NCBI RefSeq assembly: GCF_964355755.1
Contig: NC_092675.1
Location: 13,593,312-13,657,311, forward strand
DNA length: 64,000 nucleotides
Reading direction: 5' to 3'
Source: Antedon mediterranea
Lineage: Eukaryota > Echinodermata > Crinoidea > Comatulida > Antedonidae
Both the position numbers and the translations under genes were made by a program. Below the pieces are notes generated by a model. That model saw nothing but the letters and a program-made list of their open reading frames with translations. It was not told the origin of the DNA and did not search any database. Positions 13,138 through 26,215 of the stretch are shown here, one piece after another (the first letter of the stretch is position 1; each line of letters opens with the position of its first letter).

Positions 13138-15253
13138 ACGTTTTAGACCATTTTGAGCATTTAGACAAAACTTTTTCACACAAAACACCAAAGTGCTTAG
13201 AAAAGCTTCAAATCGCATTTGGAGACGTTTTAGACCATTTTGTGCATTTCGATGGAACATTATAAATCGTTTTAGACCATTTTGAGCATTTCGACAAAAC
13301 TTTTTCACACAAAATACAAAAGTGCTTAGAATAGCTTCAAATCGCATTTGGAGACGTTTTAGACCATTTTGTGATTTTCGAAAAAACTTTTTAACATAAA
13401 AACACCAAAGTGCTTAGAATAGCTTCAAATCACATTTGGAGACGTTTTAGACCATTTTGTGATTTTCGAAAAAACTTGTTAACATAAAAACACGAAAGTG
13501 CATAGAATAGCTTCAAATCGCATTTGGAAACGTTTTAGACCATTTTGTGATTTTCGAAAAAAATTGTTGACATAAAAACACCAAAGTGCTTAGAATCACA
13601 TTATAAACCGTTTTAGACCATTTTGAGCATTTCGATAAAAATTTTCACAAAAAAACATCAAAGAGCACAAAATAGCTTAATATCGTATTTAAAAATGTTT
13701 TAGACCATTTTGAGCATTTAGATAAAACTTTTTCACACAAAACACCAAAGTGCTTAGAATAGCTTCAAATCGCATTTGGAGACGTTTTAGACCATTTTGT
13801 GATTTTTGAAAAAACTTGTTAACATAAAAACACCAAAGTGCTTAGAATAGCTTCAAATCACATTTGGAGACGTTTTAGACCATTTTGTGATTTTCGAAAA
13901 AACTTGTTAACATAAAAACACGAAAGTGCTTAGAATAGCTTCAAATCGCATTTGGAAACGTTTTAGACCATTTTGTGATTTTCGAAAAAACTTGTTAACA
14001 TAAAAACACGAAAGTGCTTAGAATAGCTTCAAATCGCATTTGGAGACGTTTTAGACCATTTTGTGATTTTCGAAAAAAACTTGTTAACATAAAAACACGA
14101 AAGTGCTTAGAATAGCTTCAAATCACATTTGGAGACGTTTTAGACCATTTTGTGATTTTTGAAAAAACTTGTTAACATAAAAACACGAAAGTGCTTAGAA
14201 CAGCTTCAAATCGCATTTGGAAACGTTTTAGACCAATTTGTGCATTTCGATGAAACTTGATTACACAAAAACACCAAAGGATTTAGAATAGCTTCAAATC
14301 GCATTTGGAGACGTTTTAGACCATTTTGTGATTTTGAAAAAACTTGTTAACATAAAAACACCAAAGTGCTTAGAATAGCTTCAAATCGCATTTGGAGACG
14401 TTTTAGACCATTTTGTGATTTTCGAAAAAACTTGTTAACATAAAAACACCAAAGTGCTTAGAATAGCTTCAAATCGTATTTGGAGACGTTTTAGACCATT
14501 TTGAGATTTTCGAAAAAACTTGGTTACACAAAAACATCAAAGTGCTTAAAATCACATTATAAACCGTTTTAGACCATTTTGAGCATTTCGATAACACTTT
14601 TCACACAAAAACATCAAAGAGCACAAAATAGCTTAATATCGTATTTAAAAACGTTTTAGACCATTTTGAGCATTTCGACAAAACTTTTTCACACAAAACA
14701 CCAAAGTGCTTAGAATAGCTTCAAATCGCATTTGGAGACGTTTTAGACCAATTTGTGATTTTTGAAAAAACTTGTTAACATAAAAACACCAAAGTGTTTA
14801 GAATAGCTTCAAATCGCATTTGGAGACGTTTTAGACCAATTTGTGATTTTCGAAAAAACTTATCAACATAAAAACACCAAAGGGTTTAGAATAGCTTCAA
14901 ATCGCATTTGGAGACGTTTTAGACCATTTTGTGATTTTGAAAAAACTTGTTAACATAAAAACACCAAAGTGCTTAGAATAGCTTCAAATCGCATTTGGAG
15001 ACGTTTTAGACCATTTTGTGATTTTCGAAAAAACTTGTTAACATAAAAACACCAAAGTGCTTAGAATAGCTTCAAATCGTATTTGGAGACGTTTTAGACC
15101 ATTTTGAGATTTTCGAAAAAAGTTGGTTACACAAAAACATCAAAGTGCTTAAAATCACATTATAAACCGTTTTAGACCATTTTGAGCATTTCGGTAACAC
15201 TTTTCACACAAAAACATCAAAGAGCACAAAATAGCTTAATATCGTATTTAAAA
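13138..15253 (+). repeat. HOR unit 10, 25-mer, 2116 bp
   Basis: Order A B* C D D2 X F A' G d d d G M/d H' I J K L G d H' I J K. B* is cut to 42 bp. One d (14046-14134) is 89 bp. M/d (14223-14310) starts as M and ends as class 4 with aaaggattta. The second J has aaaaaagttgg and the last K has ttcggtaac. From 13351 on it is copied at offset +15,490. Confidence 0.9.
13225..13266 (+). repeat. B monomer cut to 42 bp
   Basis: The monomer runs gatggaac directly into attataaa. Compared with B at 4177-4254 it lacks 36 bp. This private deletion keeps the 3-base phase. Confidence 0.9.
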
Positions 15254-16486
15254 ACGTTTTAGACCATTTTGAGCATTTAGACAAAACTTTTTCACACAAA
15301 ACACCAAAGTGCTTAGAATAGCTTCAAATCGCATTTGGAGACGTTTTAGACCATTTTGTGCATTTCGATGAAACTTGGTTACACAAAAACATCAAAGTGC
15401 TTAAAATCACATTATAAATCGTTTTAGACCATTTTGAGCATTTCGACAAAACTTTTTCACACAAAATACCAAAGTGCTTAGAATAGCTTCAAATCGCATT
15501 TGGAGACGTTTTAGACCATTTTGTGATTTTCGAAAAAACTTTTTAACATAAAAACACCAAAGTGCTTAGAATAGCTTCAAATCACATTTGGAGACGTTTT
15601 AGACCATAAGTGCTTAGAATCACATTATAAACCGTTTTAGACCATTTTGAGCATTTCGATAACAATTTTCACACAAAAACATCAAAGAGCACAAAATAGC
15701 TTAATATCGTATTTAAAAACGTTTTAGACCATTTTGAGCATTTAGACAAAACTTTTTCACACAAAACACCAAAGTGCTTAGAATAGCTTCAAATCGCATT
15801 TGGAGACGTTTTAGACCAATTTGTGATTTTTGAAAAAACTTGTTAACATAAAAACACCAAAGTGCTTAGAATAGCTTCAAATCACATTTGGAGACGTTTT
15901 AGACCATTTTGTGATTTTGAACAAACTTGTTAACATAAAAACACCAAAGTGCTTAGAATAGCTTCAAATCGCATTTGGCGACGTTTTAGACCATTTTGTG
16001 ATTTTCGAAAAAACTTGTTAACATAAAAACACCAAAGTGCTTAGAATAGCTTCAAATCGTATTTGGAGACGTTTTAGATCATTTTGAGATTTTCGAAAAA
16101 ACTTGGTTACACAAAAACATCAAAGTGCTTAAAATAACATTATAAACCGTTTTAGACCATTTTGAGCATTTCGATAACACTTTTCACACAAAAACATCAA
16201 AGAGCACAAAATAGCTTAATATCGTATTTAAAAACGTTTTAGACCATTTTGAGCATTTCGACAAAACTTTTTCACACAAAACACCAAAGTGCTTAGAATA
16301 GCTTCAAATCGCATTTGGGGACGTTTTAGACCAATTTGTGCATTTCGATGAAACTTGATTACACAAAAATATCAAAGTGCTTAAAATCACATTATAAACC
16401 GTTTTAGACCATTTTGAGCATTTCGATAAACACTTTTCACACAAAAACATCAAAGAGCACAAAATAGCTTAATATCGTATTTAAAA
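15254..16486 (+). repeat. HOR unit 11, 15-mer, 1233 bp (E-type)
   Basis: Same order and markers as unit 1 (tttggcg, ttttagatc, tttgggg). One extra A in the last K (gataaacac) makes it 1233 bp. Copies are unit 1, unit 17 (+10,962) and unit 20 (+15,491). Confidence 0.92.
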
Positions 16487-17630
16487 ACGTTTTAGACCAT
16501 TTTGAGCATTTAGACAAAACTTTTTCACACAAAACACCAAAGTGCTTAGAATAGCTTCAAATCGCATTTGGAGACGTTTTAGACCATTTTGTGCATTTCG
16601 ATGAAAGTTGGTTACACAAAAACATCAAAGTGCTTAAAATCACATTATAAATCGTTTTAGACCATTTTGAGCATTTCGACAAAACTTTTTCACACAAAAT
16701 ACCAAAGTGCTTAGAATAGCTTCAAATCGCATTTGGAGACGTTTTAGACCATTTTGTGATTTTCGAAAAAACTTTTTAACATAAAAACACCAAAGTGCTT
16801 AGAATAGCTTCAAATCACAATTGGAGACGTTTTAGACCATAAGTGCTTAGAATCACATTATAAACCGTTTTAGACCATTTTGAGCATTTCGATAACAATT
16901 TTAACACAAAAACATCAAAGAGCACAAAATAGCTTAATATCGTATTTAAAAATGTTTTAGACCATTTTGAGCATTTAGATAAAACTTTTTCACACAAAAC
17001 ACCAAAGTGCTTAGAATAGCTTCAAATCGCATTTGAAGACGTTTTAGACCAATTTGTGATTTTTGAAAAAACTTGTTAACATAAAAACACCAAAGTGCTT
17101 AGAATAGCTTCAAATCACATTTGGAGACGTTTTAGCCCATTTTGTGATTTTGAACAAACTTGTTAACATAAAAACACCAAAGTGCTTAGAATAGCTTCAA
17201 ATCGCATTTGGAGACGTCTTAGACCATTTTGTGATTTTCGAAAAAACTTGTTAACATAAAAACACCAAAGTGCTTAAAATCACATTATAAACCGTTTTAG
17301 ACCATTTTGAGTATTTCGATAACACTTTTCACACAAAAACATCAAAGAGCACAAAATAGCTTAATATCGTATTTAAAAACGTTTTAGACCATTTTGAGCA
17401 TTTCGACAAAACTTTTTCACACAAAACACCAAAGTGCTTAGAATAGCTTCAAATCGCATTTGGAGACGTTTTAGACCAATTTGTGCATTTCGATGAAACT
17501 TGATTACACAAAAACATCAAAGTGCTTAAAATCACATTATAAACCGTTTTAGACCATTTTGAGCATTTCGATAACACTTTTCACACAAAAACATCAAAGA
17601 GCACAAAATAGCTTAATATCGTATTTAAAA
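16487..17630 (+). repeat. HOR unit 12, 14-mer, 1144 bp (E-type with I/J fusion)
   Basis: Order A B C D E F A' G H I/J K L M K. The 78 bp monomer at 17214-17291 starts as I (acgtcttag) and ends as J, removing 88 bp. Markers: A' ending atttgaag, H with ttttagccc, K with gagtatttcg. Units 18 and 21 carry the same fusion. Confidence 0.92.
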
Positions 17631-20200
17631 ACGTTTTAGACCATTTTGAGCATTTAGACAAAACTTTTTCACACAAAACACCAAAGTGCTTAGAATAGCT
17701 TCAAATCGCATTTGGAGACGTTTTAGACCATTTTGTGCATTTCGATGAAACTTGGTTACACAAAAACATCAAAGTGCTTAAAATCACATTATAAATCGTT
17801 TTAGACCATTTTGAGCATTTCGACAAAACTTTTTCACACAAAATACCAAAGTGCTTAGAATAGCTTCAAATCGCATTTCGAGACGTTTTAGACCATTTTG
17901 TGATTTTCGAAAAAACTTTTTAACATAAAAACACCAAAGTGCTTAGAATAGCTTCAAATCACATTTGGAGACATTTTAGACCATTTTGTGATTTTCGAAA
18001 AAACTTGTTAACATAAAAACACGAAAGTGCTTAGAATAGCTTCAAATCGCATTTGGAAACGTTTTAGACCATTTTGTGATTTTCGAAAAAAATTGTTAAC
18101 ATAAAAACACCAAAGTGCTTAGAATCACATTATAAACCGTTTTAGACCATTTTGAGCATTTCGATAACAATTTTCACACAAAAACATCAAAGAGCACAAA
18201 ATAGCTTAATATCGTATTTAAAAATGTTTTAGACCATTTTGAGCATTTAGATAAAACTTTTTCACACAAAACACCAAAGTGCTTAGAATAGCTTCAAATC
18301 GCATTTGGAAACGTTTTAGACCATTTTGTGATTTTCGAAAAAAATTGTTAACATAAAAACACCAAAGTGCTTAGAATCACATTATAAACCGTTTTAGACC
18401 AATTTGAGCATTTCGATAACAATTTTCACACAAAAACATCAAAGAGCACAAAATAGCTTAATATCGTATTTAAAAATGTTTTAGACCATTTTGAGCATTT
18501 AGATAAAACTTTTTCACACAAAACACCAAAGTGCTTAGAATAGCTTCAAATCGCATTTGGAGACGTTTTAGACCATTTTGTGATTTTTGAAAAAAACTTG
18601 TTAACATAAAAACACCAAAGTGCTTAGAATAGCTTCAAATCACATTTGGAGACGTTTTAGACCATTTTGTGATTTTCGAAAAAACTTTTTAACATAAAAA
18701 CACCAAAGTGCTTAGAATAGCTTCAAATCACATTTGGAGACGTTTTAGACCATTTTGTGATTTTTGAAAAAACTTGTTAACATAAAAACACGAAAGTGCT
18801 TAGAATAGCTTCAAATCGCATTTGGAAACGTTTTAGACCATTTTGTGATTTTCGAAAAAGATTGTTAACATAAAAACACCAAAGTGTTTAGAATAGCTTC
18901 AAATCGCATTTGGAGACGGTTTAGACCATTTTGTGATTTTGAAAAAACTTGTTAACATAAAAACACCAAAGTGCTTAGAATAGCTTCAAATCGCATTTGG
19001 AGACGTTTTAGACCATTTTGTGATTTTCGAAAAAACTTGTTAACATAAAAACACCAAAGTGCTTAGAATAGCTTCAAATCGTATTTGGAGACGTTTTAGA
19101 CCATTTTGAGATTTTCGAAAAAACTTGGTTACACAAAAACATCAAAGTGCTTAAAATCACATTATAAACCGTTTTAGACCATTTTGAGCATTTCGATAAC
19201 ACTTTTCACACAAAAACATCAAAGAGCACAAAATAGCTTAATATCGTATTTAAAAACGTTTTAGACCATTTTGAGCATTTCGACAAAACTTTTTCACACA
19301 AAACACCAAAGTGCTTAGAATAGCTTCAAATCGCATTTGGAGACGTTTTAGACCAATTTGTGCATTTCGATGAAACTTGATTACACAAAAACATCAAAGT
19401 GCTTAAAATCACATTATAAACCGTTTTAGACCATTTTGAGCATTTCGATAACACTTTTCACACAAAAACATCAAAGAGCACAAAATAGCTTAATATCGTA
19501 TTTAAAAATGTTTTAGACCATTTTGAGCATTTAGATAAAACTTTTTCACACAAAACACCAAAGTGCTTAGAATAGCTTCAAATCGCATTTGGAGACGTTT
19601 TAGACCATTTTGTGATTTTTGAAAAAACTTGTTAACATAAAAACACCAAAGTGCTTAGAATAGCTTCAAATCACATTTGGAGACGTTTTAGACCATTTTG
19701 TGATTTTCGAAAAAACTTGTTAACATAAAAACACGAAAGTGCTTAGAATAGCTTCAAATCGCATTTGGAAACGTTTTAGACCATTTTGTGATTTTCGAAA
19801 AAACTTGTTAACATAAAAACACGAAAGTGCTTAGAATAGCTTCAAATCGCATTTGGAGACGTTTTAGACCATTTTGTGATTTTCGAAAAAACTTGTTAAC
19901 ATAAAAACACGAAAGTGCTTAGAATAGCTTCAAATCACATTTGGAGACGTTTTAGACCATTTTGTGATTTTTGAAAAAACTTGTTAACATAAAAACACGA
20001 AAGTGCTTAGAATAGCTTCAAATCGCATTTGGAAACGTTTTAGACCAATTTGTGCATTTCGATGAAACTTGATTACACAAAAACATCAAAGTGCTTAAAA
20101 TCACATTATAAACCGTTTTAGACCATTTTGAGCATTTCGATAACACTTTTCACACAAAAAAAATTAAAGAGCACAAAATAGCTTAATATCGTATTTAAAA
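17631..20200 (+). repeat. HOR unit 13, 30-mer, 2570 bp
   Basis: Order A B C D D2 (X F A')x2 G D G d H' I J K L M K/F A' G d d d G M K. The X-F-A' triad is tandemly doubled. K/F (19421-19507) begins as K and is followed by an atg-opening A'. The final K is 88 bp through an extra A. Confidence 0.9.
18059..18562 (+). repeat. Tandem doubling of the X-F-A' triad (2 x 252 bp)
   Basis: X 18059, F 18137, A' 18224, then X 18311, F 18389, A' 18476. The second F has accaatttgagc. The same doubling with the same mark is at 33549-34052, so it predates the 15,490 bp duplication. Confidence 0.9.
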
Positions 20201-23200
20201 ACGTTTTAGACCATTTTGAGCATTTAGACAAAACTTTTTCACACAAAACACCAAAGTGCTTAGAATAGCTTCAAATCGCATTTGGAGACGTTTTAGACCA
20301 TTTTGTGCATTTCGATGAAACTTGGTTACACAAAAACATCAAAGTGCTTAAAATCACATTATAAATCGTTTTAGACCATTTTGAGCATTTCGACAAAACT
20401 TTTTCACACAAAATACCAAAGTGCTTAGAATAGCTTCAAATCGCATTTCGAGACGTTTTAGACCATTTTGTGATTTTCGAAAAAACTTTTTAACATAAAA
20501 ACACCAAAGTGCTTAGAATAGCTTCAAATCACATTTGGAGACATTTTAGACCATTTTGTGATTTTCAAAAAAACTTGTTAACATAAAAACACGAAAGTTC
20601 TTAGAATAGCTTCAAATCGCATTTGGAAACGTTTTAGACCATTTTGTGATTTTCGAAAAAAATTGTTAACATAAAAACACCAAAGTGCTTAGAATCACAT
20701 TATAAACCGTTTTAGACCATTTTGAGCATTTCGATAACAATTTTCACACAAAAACATCAAAGAGCACAAAATAGCTTAATATCGTATTTAAAAATGTTTT
20801 AGACCATTTTGAGCATTTAGATAAAACTTTTTCACACAAAACACCAAAGTGCTTAGAATAGCTTCAAATCGCATTTGGAGACGTTTTAGACCATTTTGTG
20901 ATTTTTGAAAAAACTTGTTAACATAAAAACACCAAAGTGCTTAGAATAGCTTCAAATCACATTTTGATACGTTTTAGCCCATTTTGTGATTTTCGAAAAA
21001 ACATGTTAACATAAAAACACGAAAGTGCTTAGAATAGCTTCAAATCACATTTGGAGACGTTTTAGACCATTTTGTGATTTTTGAAAAAACTTGTTAACAT
21101 AAAAACACGAAAGTGCTTAGAATAGCTTCAAATCGCATTTGGAAACGTTTTAGACCATTTTGTGATTTTCGAAAAAGATTGTTAACATAAAAACACCAAA
21201 GTGCTTAGAATCACATTATAAACCGTTTTAGACCATTTTGAGCATTTCGATAACAATTTTCACACAAAAACATCAAAGAGCACAAAATAGCTTAATATCG
21301 TATTTAAAAATGTTTTAGACCATTTTGAGCATTTAGATAAAACTTTTTCACACAAAACACCAAAGTGCTTAGAATAGCTTCAAATCGCATTTGGAGACGG
21401 TTTAGACCATTTTGTGATTTTGAAAAAACTTGTTAACATAAAAACACCAAAGTGCTTAGAATAGCTTCAAATCGCATTTGGAGACGTTTTAGACCATTTT
21501 GTGATTTTCGAAAAAACTTGTTAACATAAAAACACCAAAGTGCTTAGAATAGCTTCAAATCGTATTTGGAGACGTTTTAGACCATTTTGAGATTTTCGAA
21601 AAAACTTGGTTACACAAAAACATCAAAGTGCTTAAAATCACATTATAAACCGTTTTAGACCATTTTGAGCATTTCGATAACACTTTTCACACAAAAACAT
21701 CAAAGAGCACAAAATAGCTTAATATCGTATTTAAAAACGTTTTAGACCATTTTGAGCATTTCGACAAAACTTTTTCACACAAAACACCAAAGTGCTTAGA
21801 ATAGCTTCAAATCGCATTTGGAGACGTTTTAGACCAATTTGTGATTTTTGAAAAAACTTGTTAACATAAAAACACCAAAGTGCTTAGAATAGCTTCAAAT
21901 CACATTTGGAGACGTTTTAGACCATTTTGTGATTTTCGAAAAAACTTGTTAACATAAAAACACGAAAGTGCTTAGAATAGCTTCAAATCGCATTTGGAGA
22001 CGTTTTAGAACATTTTGTGTTTTTCGAAAAAAACTGTTAACATAAAAACACCAAAGTGCTTAGAATAGCTTCAAATCGCATTTGGAGACGTTTTAGACCA
22101 TTTTGTGATTTTTGAAAAAACTTGTTAACATAAAAACACCAAAGTGCTTAGAATAGCTTCAAATCACATTTGGAGACGTTTTAGACCATTTTGTGATTTT
22201 CGAAAAAACTTGTTAACATAAAAACACGAAAGTGCTTAGAATAGCTTCAAATCGCATTTGGAAACGTTTTAGACCATTTTGTGATTTTCGAAAAAACTTG
22301 TTAACATAAAAACACCAAAGTGTTTAGAATAGCTTCAAATCGCATTTGGAGACGTTTTAGACCAATTTGTGATTTTCGAAAAAACTTATCAACATAAAAA
22401 CACCAAAGTGCTTAGAATAGCTTCAAATCGCATTTGGAGACGTTTTAGACCATTTTGTGATTTTTGAAAAAACTTGTTAACATAAAAACACCAAAGTGCT
22501 TAGAATAGCTTCAAATCACATTTGGAGACGTTTTAGACCATTTTGTGATTTTCGAAAAAACTTTTTAACATAAAAACACCAAAGTGCTTAGAATAGCTTC
22601 AAATCACATTTGGAGACGTTTTAGACCATTTTGTGATTTTTGAAAAAACTTGTTAACATAAAAACACGAAAGTGCTTAGAATAGCTTCAAATCGCATTTG
22701 GAAACGTTTTAGACCATTTTGTGATTTTCGAAAAAGATTGTTAACATAAAAACACCAAAGTGTTTAGAATAGCTTCAAATCGCATTTGGAGACGGTTTAG
22801 ACCATTTTGTGATTTTGAAAAAACTTGTTAACATAAAAACACCAAAGTGCTTAGAATAGCTTCAAATCGCATTTGGAGACGTTTTAGACCACTTTGTGAT
22901 TTTCGAAAAAACTTGTTAACATAAAAACACCAAAGTGCTTAGAATAGCTTCAAATCGTATTTGGAGACGTTTTAGACCATTTTGAGATTTTCAAAAAAAC
23001 TTGGTTACACAAAAACATCAAAGTGCTTAAAATCACATTATAAACCGTTTTAGACCATTTTGAGCATTTCGATAACACTTTTCACACAAAAACATCAAAG
23101 AGCACAAAATAGCTTAATATCGTATTTAAAAACGTTTTAGACCATTTTGAGCATTTCGACAAAACTTTTTCACACAAAACACCAAAGTGCTTAGAATAGC

Positions 23201-23383
23201 TTCAAATCGCATTTGGAGACGTTTTAGACCAATTTGTGCATTTCGATGAAACTTGATTACACAAAAACATCAAAGTGCTTAAAATCACATTATAAACCGT
23301 TTTAGACCATTTTGAGCATTTCGATAACACTTTTCACACAAAAACATCAAAGAGCACAAAATAGCTTAATATCGTATTTAAAA
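20201..23383 (+). repeat. HOR unit 14, 37-mer, 3183 bp
   Basis: Order A B C D D2 X F A' G d G X F A' H' I J K L G d d G d d d G D G d H' I J K L M K. Contains the ttttgatacg/ttttagccc junction at 20969 with aaacatgttaac. Up to about 22202 it matches unit 23 at +15,490; after that it follows other units. Confidence 0.88.
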
Positions 23384-24734
23384 ACGTTTTAGACCATTTT
23401 GAGCATTTAGACAAAACTTTTTCACACAAAACACCAAAGTGCTTAGAAAAGCTTCAAATCGCATTTGGAGACGTTTTAGACCATTTTGTGCATTTCGATG
23501 GAACTTGGTTACACAAAAACATCAAAGTGCTTAAAATCACATTATAAATCGTTTTAGACCATTTTGAGCATTTCGACAAAACTTTTTCACACAAAATACA
23601 AAAGTGCTTAGAATAGCTTCAAATCGCATTTGGAGACGTTTTAGACCATTTTGTGATTTTCGAAAAAACTTTTTAACATAAAAACACCAAAGTGCTTAGA
23701 ATAGCTTCAAATCACATTTGGAGACGTTTTAGACCATTTTGTGATTTTCGAAAAAACTTGTTAACATAAAAACACGAAAGTGCATAGAATAGCTTCAAAT
23801 CGCATTTGGAAACGTTTTAGACCATTTTGTGATTTTCGAAAAAAATTGTTGACATAAAAACATCAAAGTGCTTAAAATCACATTATAAACCGTTTTAGAC
23901 CATTTTGAGCATTTCGATAACACTTTTCACACAAAAACATCAAAGAGCACAAAATAGCTTAATATCGTATTTAAAAACGTTTTAGACCATTTTGAGCATT
24001 TCGACAAAACTTTTTCTCACAAAACACCAAAGTGCTTAGAATAGCTTCAAATCGCATTTGGAGACGTTTTAGACCAATTTGTGCATTTCGATGAAACTTG
24101 ATTACACAAAAACATCAAAGTGCTTAAAATCACATTATAAACCGTTTTAGACCATTTTGAGCATTTCGATAACACTTTTCACACAAAAACATCAAAGAGC
24201 ACAAAATAGCTTAATATCGTATTTAAAAACGTTTTAGACCATTTTGAGCATTTAGACAAAACTTTTTCACACAAAACACCAAAGTGCTTAGAAAAGCTTC
24301 AAATCGCATTTGGAGACGTTTTAGACCATTTTGTGCATTTCGATGGAACTTGGTTACACAAAAACATCAAAGTGCTTAAAATCACATTATAAATCGTTTT
24401 AGACCATTTTGAGCATTTCGACAAAACTTTTTCACACAAAATACAAAAGTGCTTAGAATAGCTTCAAATCGCATTTGGAGACGTTTTAGACCATTTTGTG
24501 ATTTTCGAAAAAACTTTTTAACATAAAAACACCAAAGTGCTTAGAATAGCTTCAAATCACATTTGGAGACGTTTTAGACCATTTTGTGATTTTCGAAAAA
24601 ACTTGTTAACATAAAAACACGAAAGTGCATAGAATAGCTTCAAATCGCATTTGGAAACGTTTTAGACCATTTTGTGATTTTCGAAAAAAATTGTTGACAT
24701 AAAAACACCAAAGTGCTTAGAATCACATTATAAA
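23045..24734 (+). repeat. 845 bp tandem duplication
   Basis: 23045-23889 and 23890-24734 have the same monomer order (K L M K A B C D D2 then X/J or X). The junction is the X/J hybrid at 23812-23889. One private change in the second copy is tttttctcac. Confidence 0.87.
23384..24228 (+). repeat. HOR unit 15, 10-mer, 845 bp
   Basis: Order A B C D D2 X/J K L M K with the gatggaac, atacaaaag and gtgcatagaat markers of unit 4. The X/J hybrid (23812-23889) has gttgacata at the start and the J ending tcaaagtgcttaaaatcac. The unit looks like the result of an 845 bp tandem duplication. Confidence 0.9.
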
Positions 24735-26215
24735 CCGTTTTAGACCATTTTGAGCATTTCGATAAAAATTTTCACAAAAAAACATCAAAGAGCACAAAAT
24801 AGCTTAATATCGTATTTAAAAATGTTTTAGACCATTTTGAGCATTTAGATAAAACTTTTTCACACAAAACACCAAAGTGCTTAGAATAGCTTCAAATCGC
24901 ATTTGGAGACGTTTTAGACCATTTTGTGATTTTTGAAAAAACTTGTTAACATAAAAACACCAAAGTGCTTAGAATAGCTTCAAATCACATTTGGAGACGT
25001 TTTAGACCATTTTGTGATTTTCGAAAAAACTTGTTAACATAAAAACACGAAAGTGCTTAGAATAGCTTCAAATCGCATTTGGAAACGTTTTAGACCATTT
25101 TGTGATTTTCGAAAAAACTTGTTAACATAAAAACACGAAAGTGCTTAGAATAGCTTCAAATCGCATTTGGAGACGTTTTAGACCATTTTGTGATTTTCGA
25201 AAAAAACTTGTTAACATAAAAACACGAAAGTGCTTAGAATAGCTTCAAATCACATTTGGAGACGTTTTAGACCATTTTGTGATTTTTGAAAAAACTTGTT
25301 AACATAAAAACACGAAAGTGCTTAGAACAGCTTCAAATCGCATTTGGAAACGTTTTAGACCAATTTGTGCATTTCGATGAAACTTGATTACACAAAAACA
25401 CCAAAGGATTTAGAATAGCTTCAAATCGCATTTGGAGACGTTTTAGACCATTTTGTGATTTTGAAAAAACTTGTTAACATAAAAACACTAAAGTGCTTAG
25501 AATAGCTTCAAATCGCATTTGGAGACGTTTTAGACCATTTTGTGATTTTCGAAAAAACTTGTTAACATAAAAACACCAAAGTGCTTAGAATAGCTTCAAA
25601 TCGTATTTGGAGACGTTTTAGACCATTTTGAGATTTTCGAAAAAACTTGGTTACACAAAAACATCAAAGTGCTTAAAATCACATTATAAACCGTTTTAGA
25701 CCATTTTGAGCATTTCGATAACACTTTTCACACAAAAACATCAAAGAGCACAAAATAGCTTAATATCGTATTTAAAAACGTTTTAGACCATTTTGAGCAT
25801 TTCGACAAAACTTTTTCACACAAAACACCAAAGTGCTTAGAATAGCTTCAAATCGCATTTGGAGACGTTTTAGACCAATTTGTGATTTTTGAAAAAACTT
25901 GTTAACATAAAAACACCAAAGTGTTTAGAATAGCTTCAAATCGCATTTGGAGACGTTTTAGACCAATTTGTGATTTTCGAAAAAACTTATCAACATAAAA
26001 ACACCAAAGGGTTTAGAATAGCTTCAAATCGCATTTGGAGACGTTTTAGACCATTTTGTGATTTTGAAAAAACTTGTTAACATAAAAACACCAAAGTGCT
26101 TAGAATAGCTTCAAATCGCATTTGGAGACGTTTTAGACCATTTTGTGATTTTCGAAAAAACTTGTTAACATAAAAACATCAAAGAGCACAAAATAGCTTA
26201 ATATCGTATTTAAAA
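24229..26215 (+). repeat. HOR unit 16, 23-mer, 1987 bp
   Basis: As unit 10 with an intact B and a final I/K fusion: A B C D D2 X F A' G d d d G M/d H' I J K L G d H' I/K. The I/K monomer (26128-26215) joins I to K at cataaaaaca|tcaaag and removes 165 bp relative to units 10 and 19. Confidence 0.9.

Larger units (their letters stand above)
13351..22202 (+). repeat. Segmental duplicate, left copy (offset 15,490 bp)
   Basis: Collinear with 28841-37692. Left edge: the base before it is g (atttggag) against c (atttcgag) in the other copy. Right edge: gaaaaaacttgttaac here against gaaaaaaattgttgac there. I noticed roughly a dozen substitutions plus single-base length changes over about 8.85 kb, by eye. 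Confidence 0.88.

Noticed and set aside
13132-13347. 71-residue minus-strand open frame, the longest I was shown in the window
   Set aside because: Produced by the private 36 bp deletion in B at 13225-13266. It is made of repeated box translations and is absent from sister copies.
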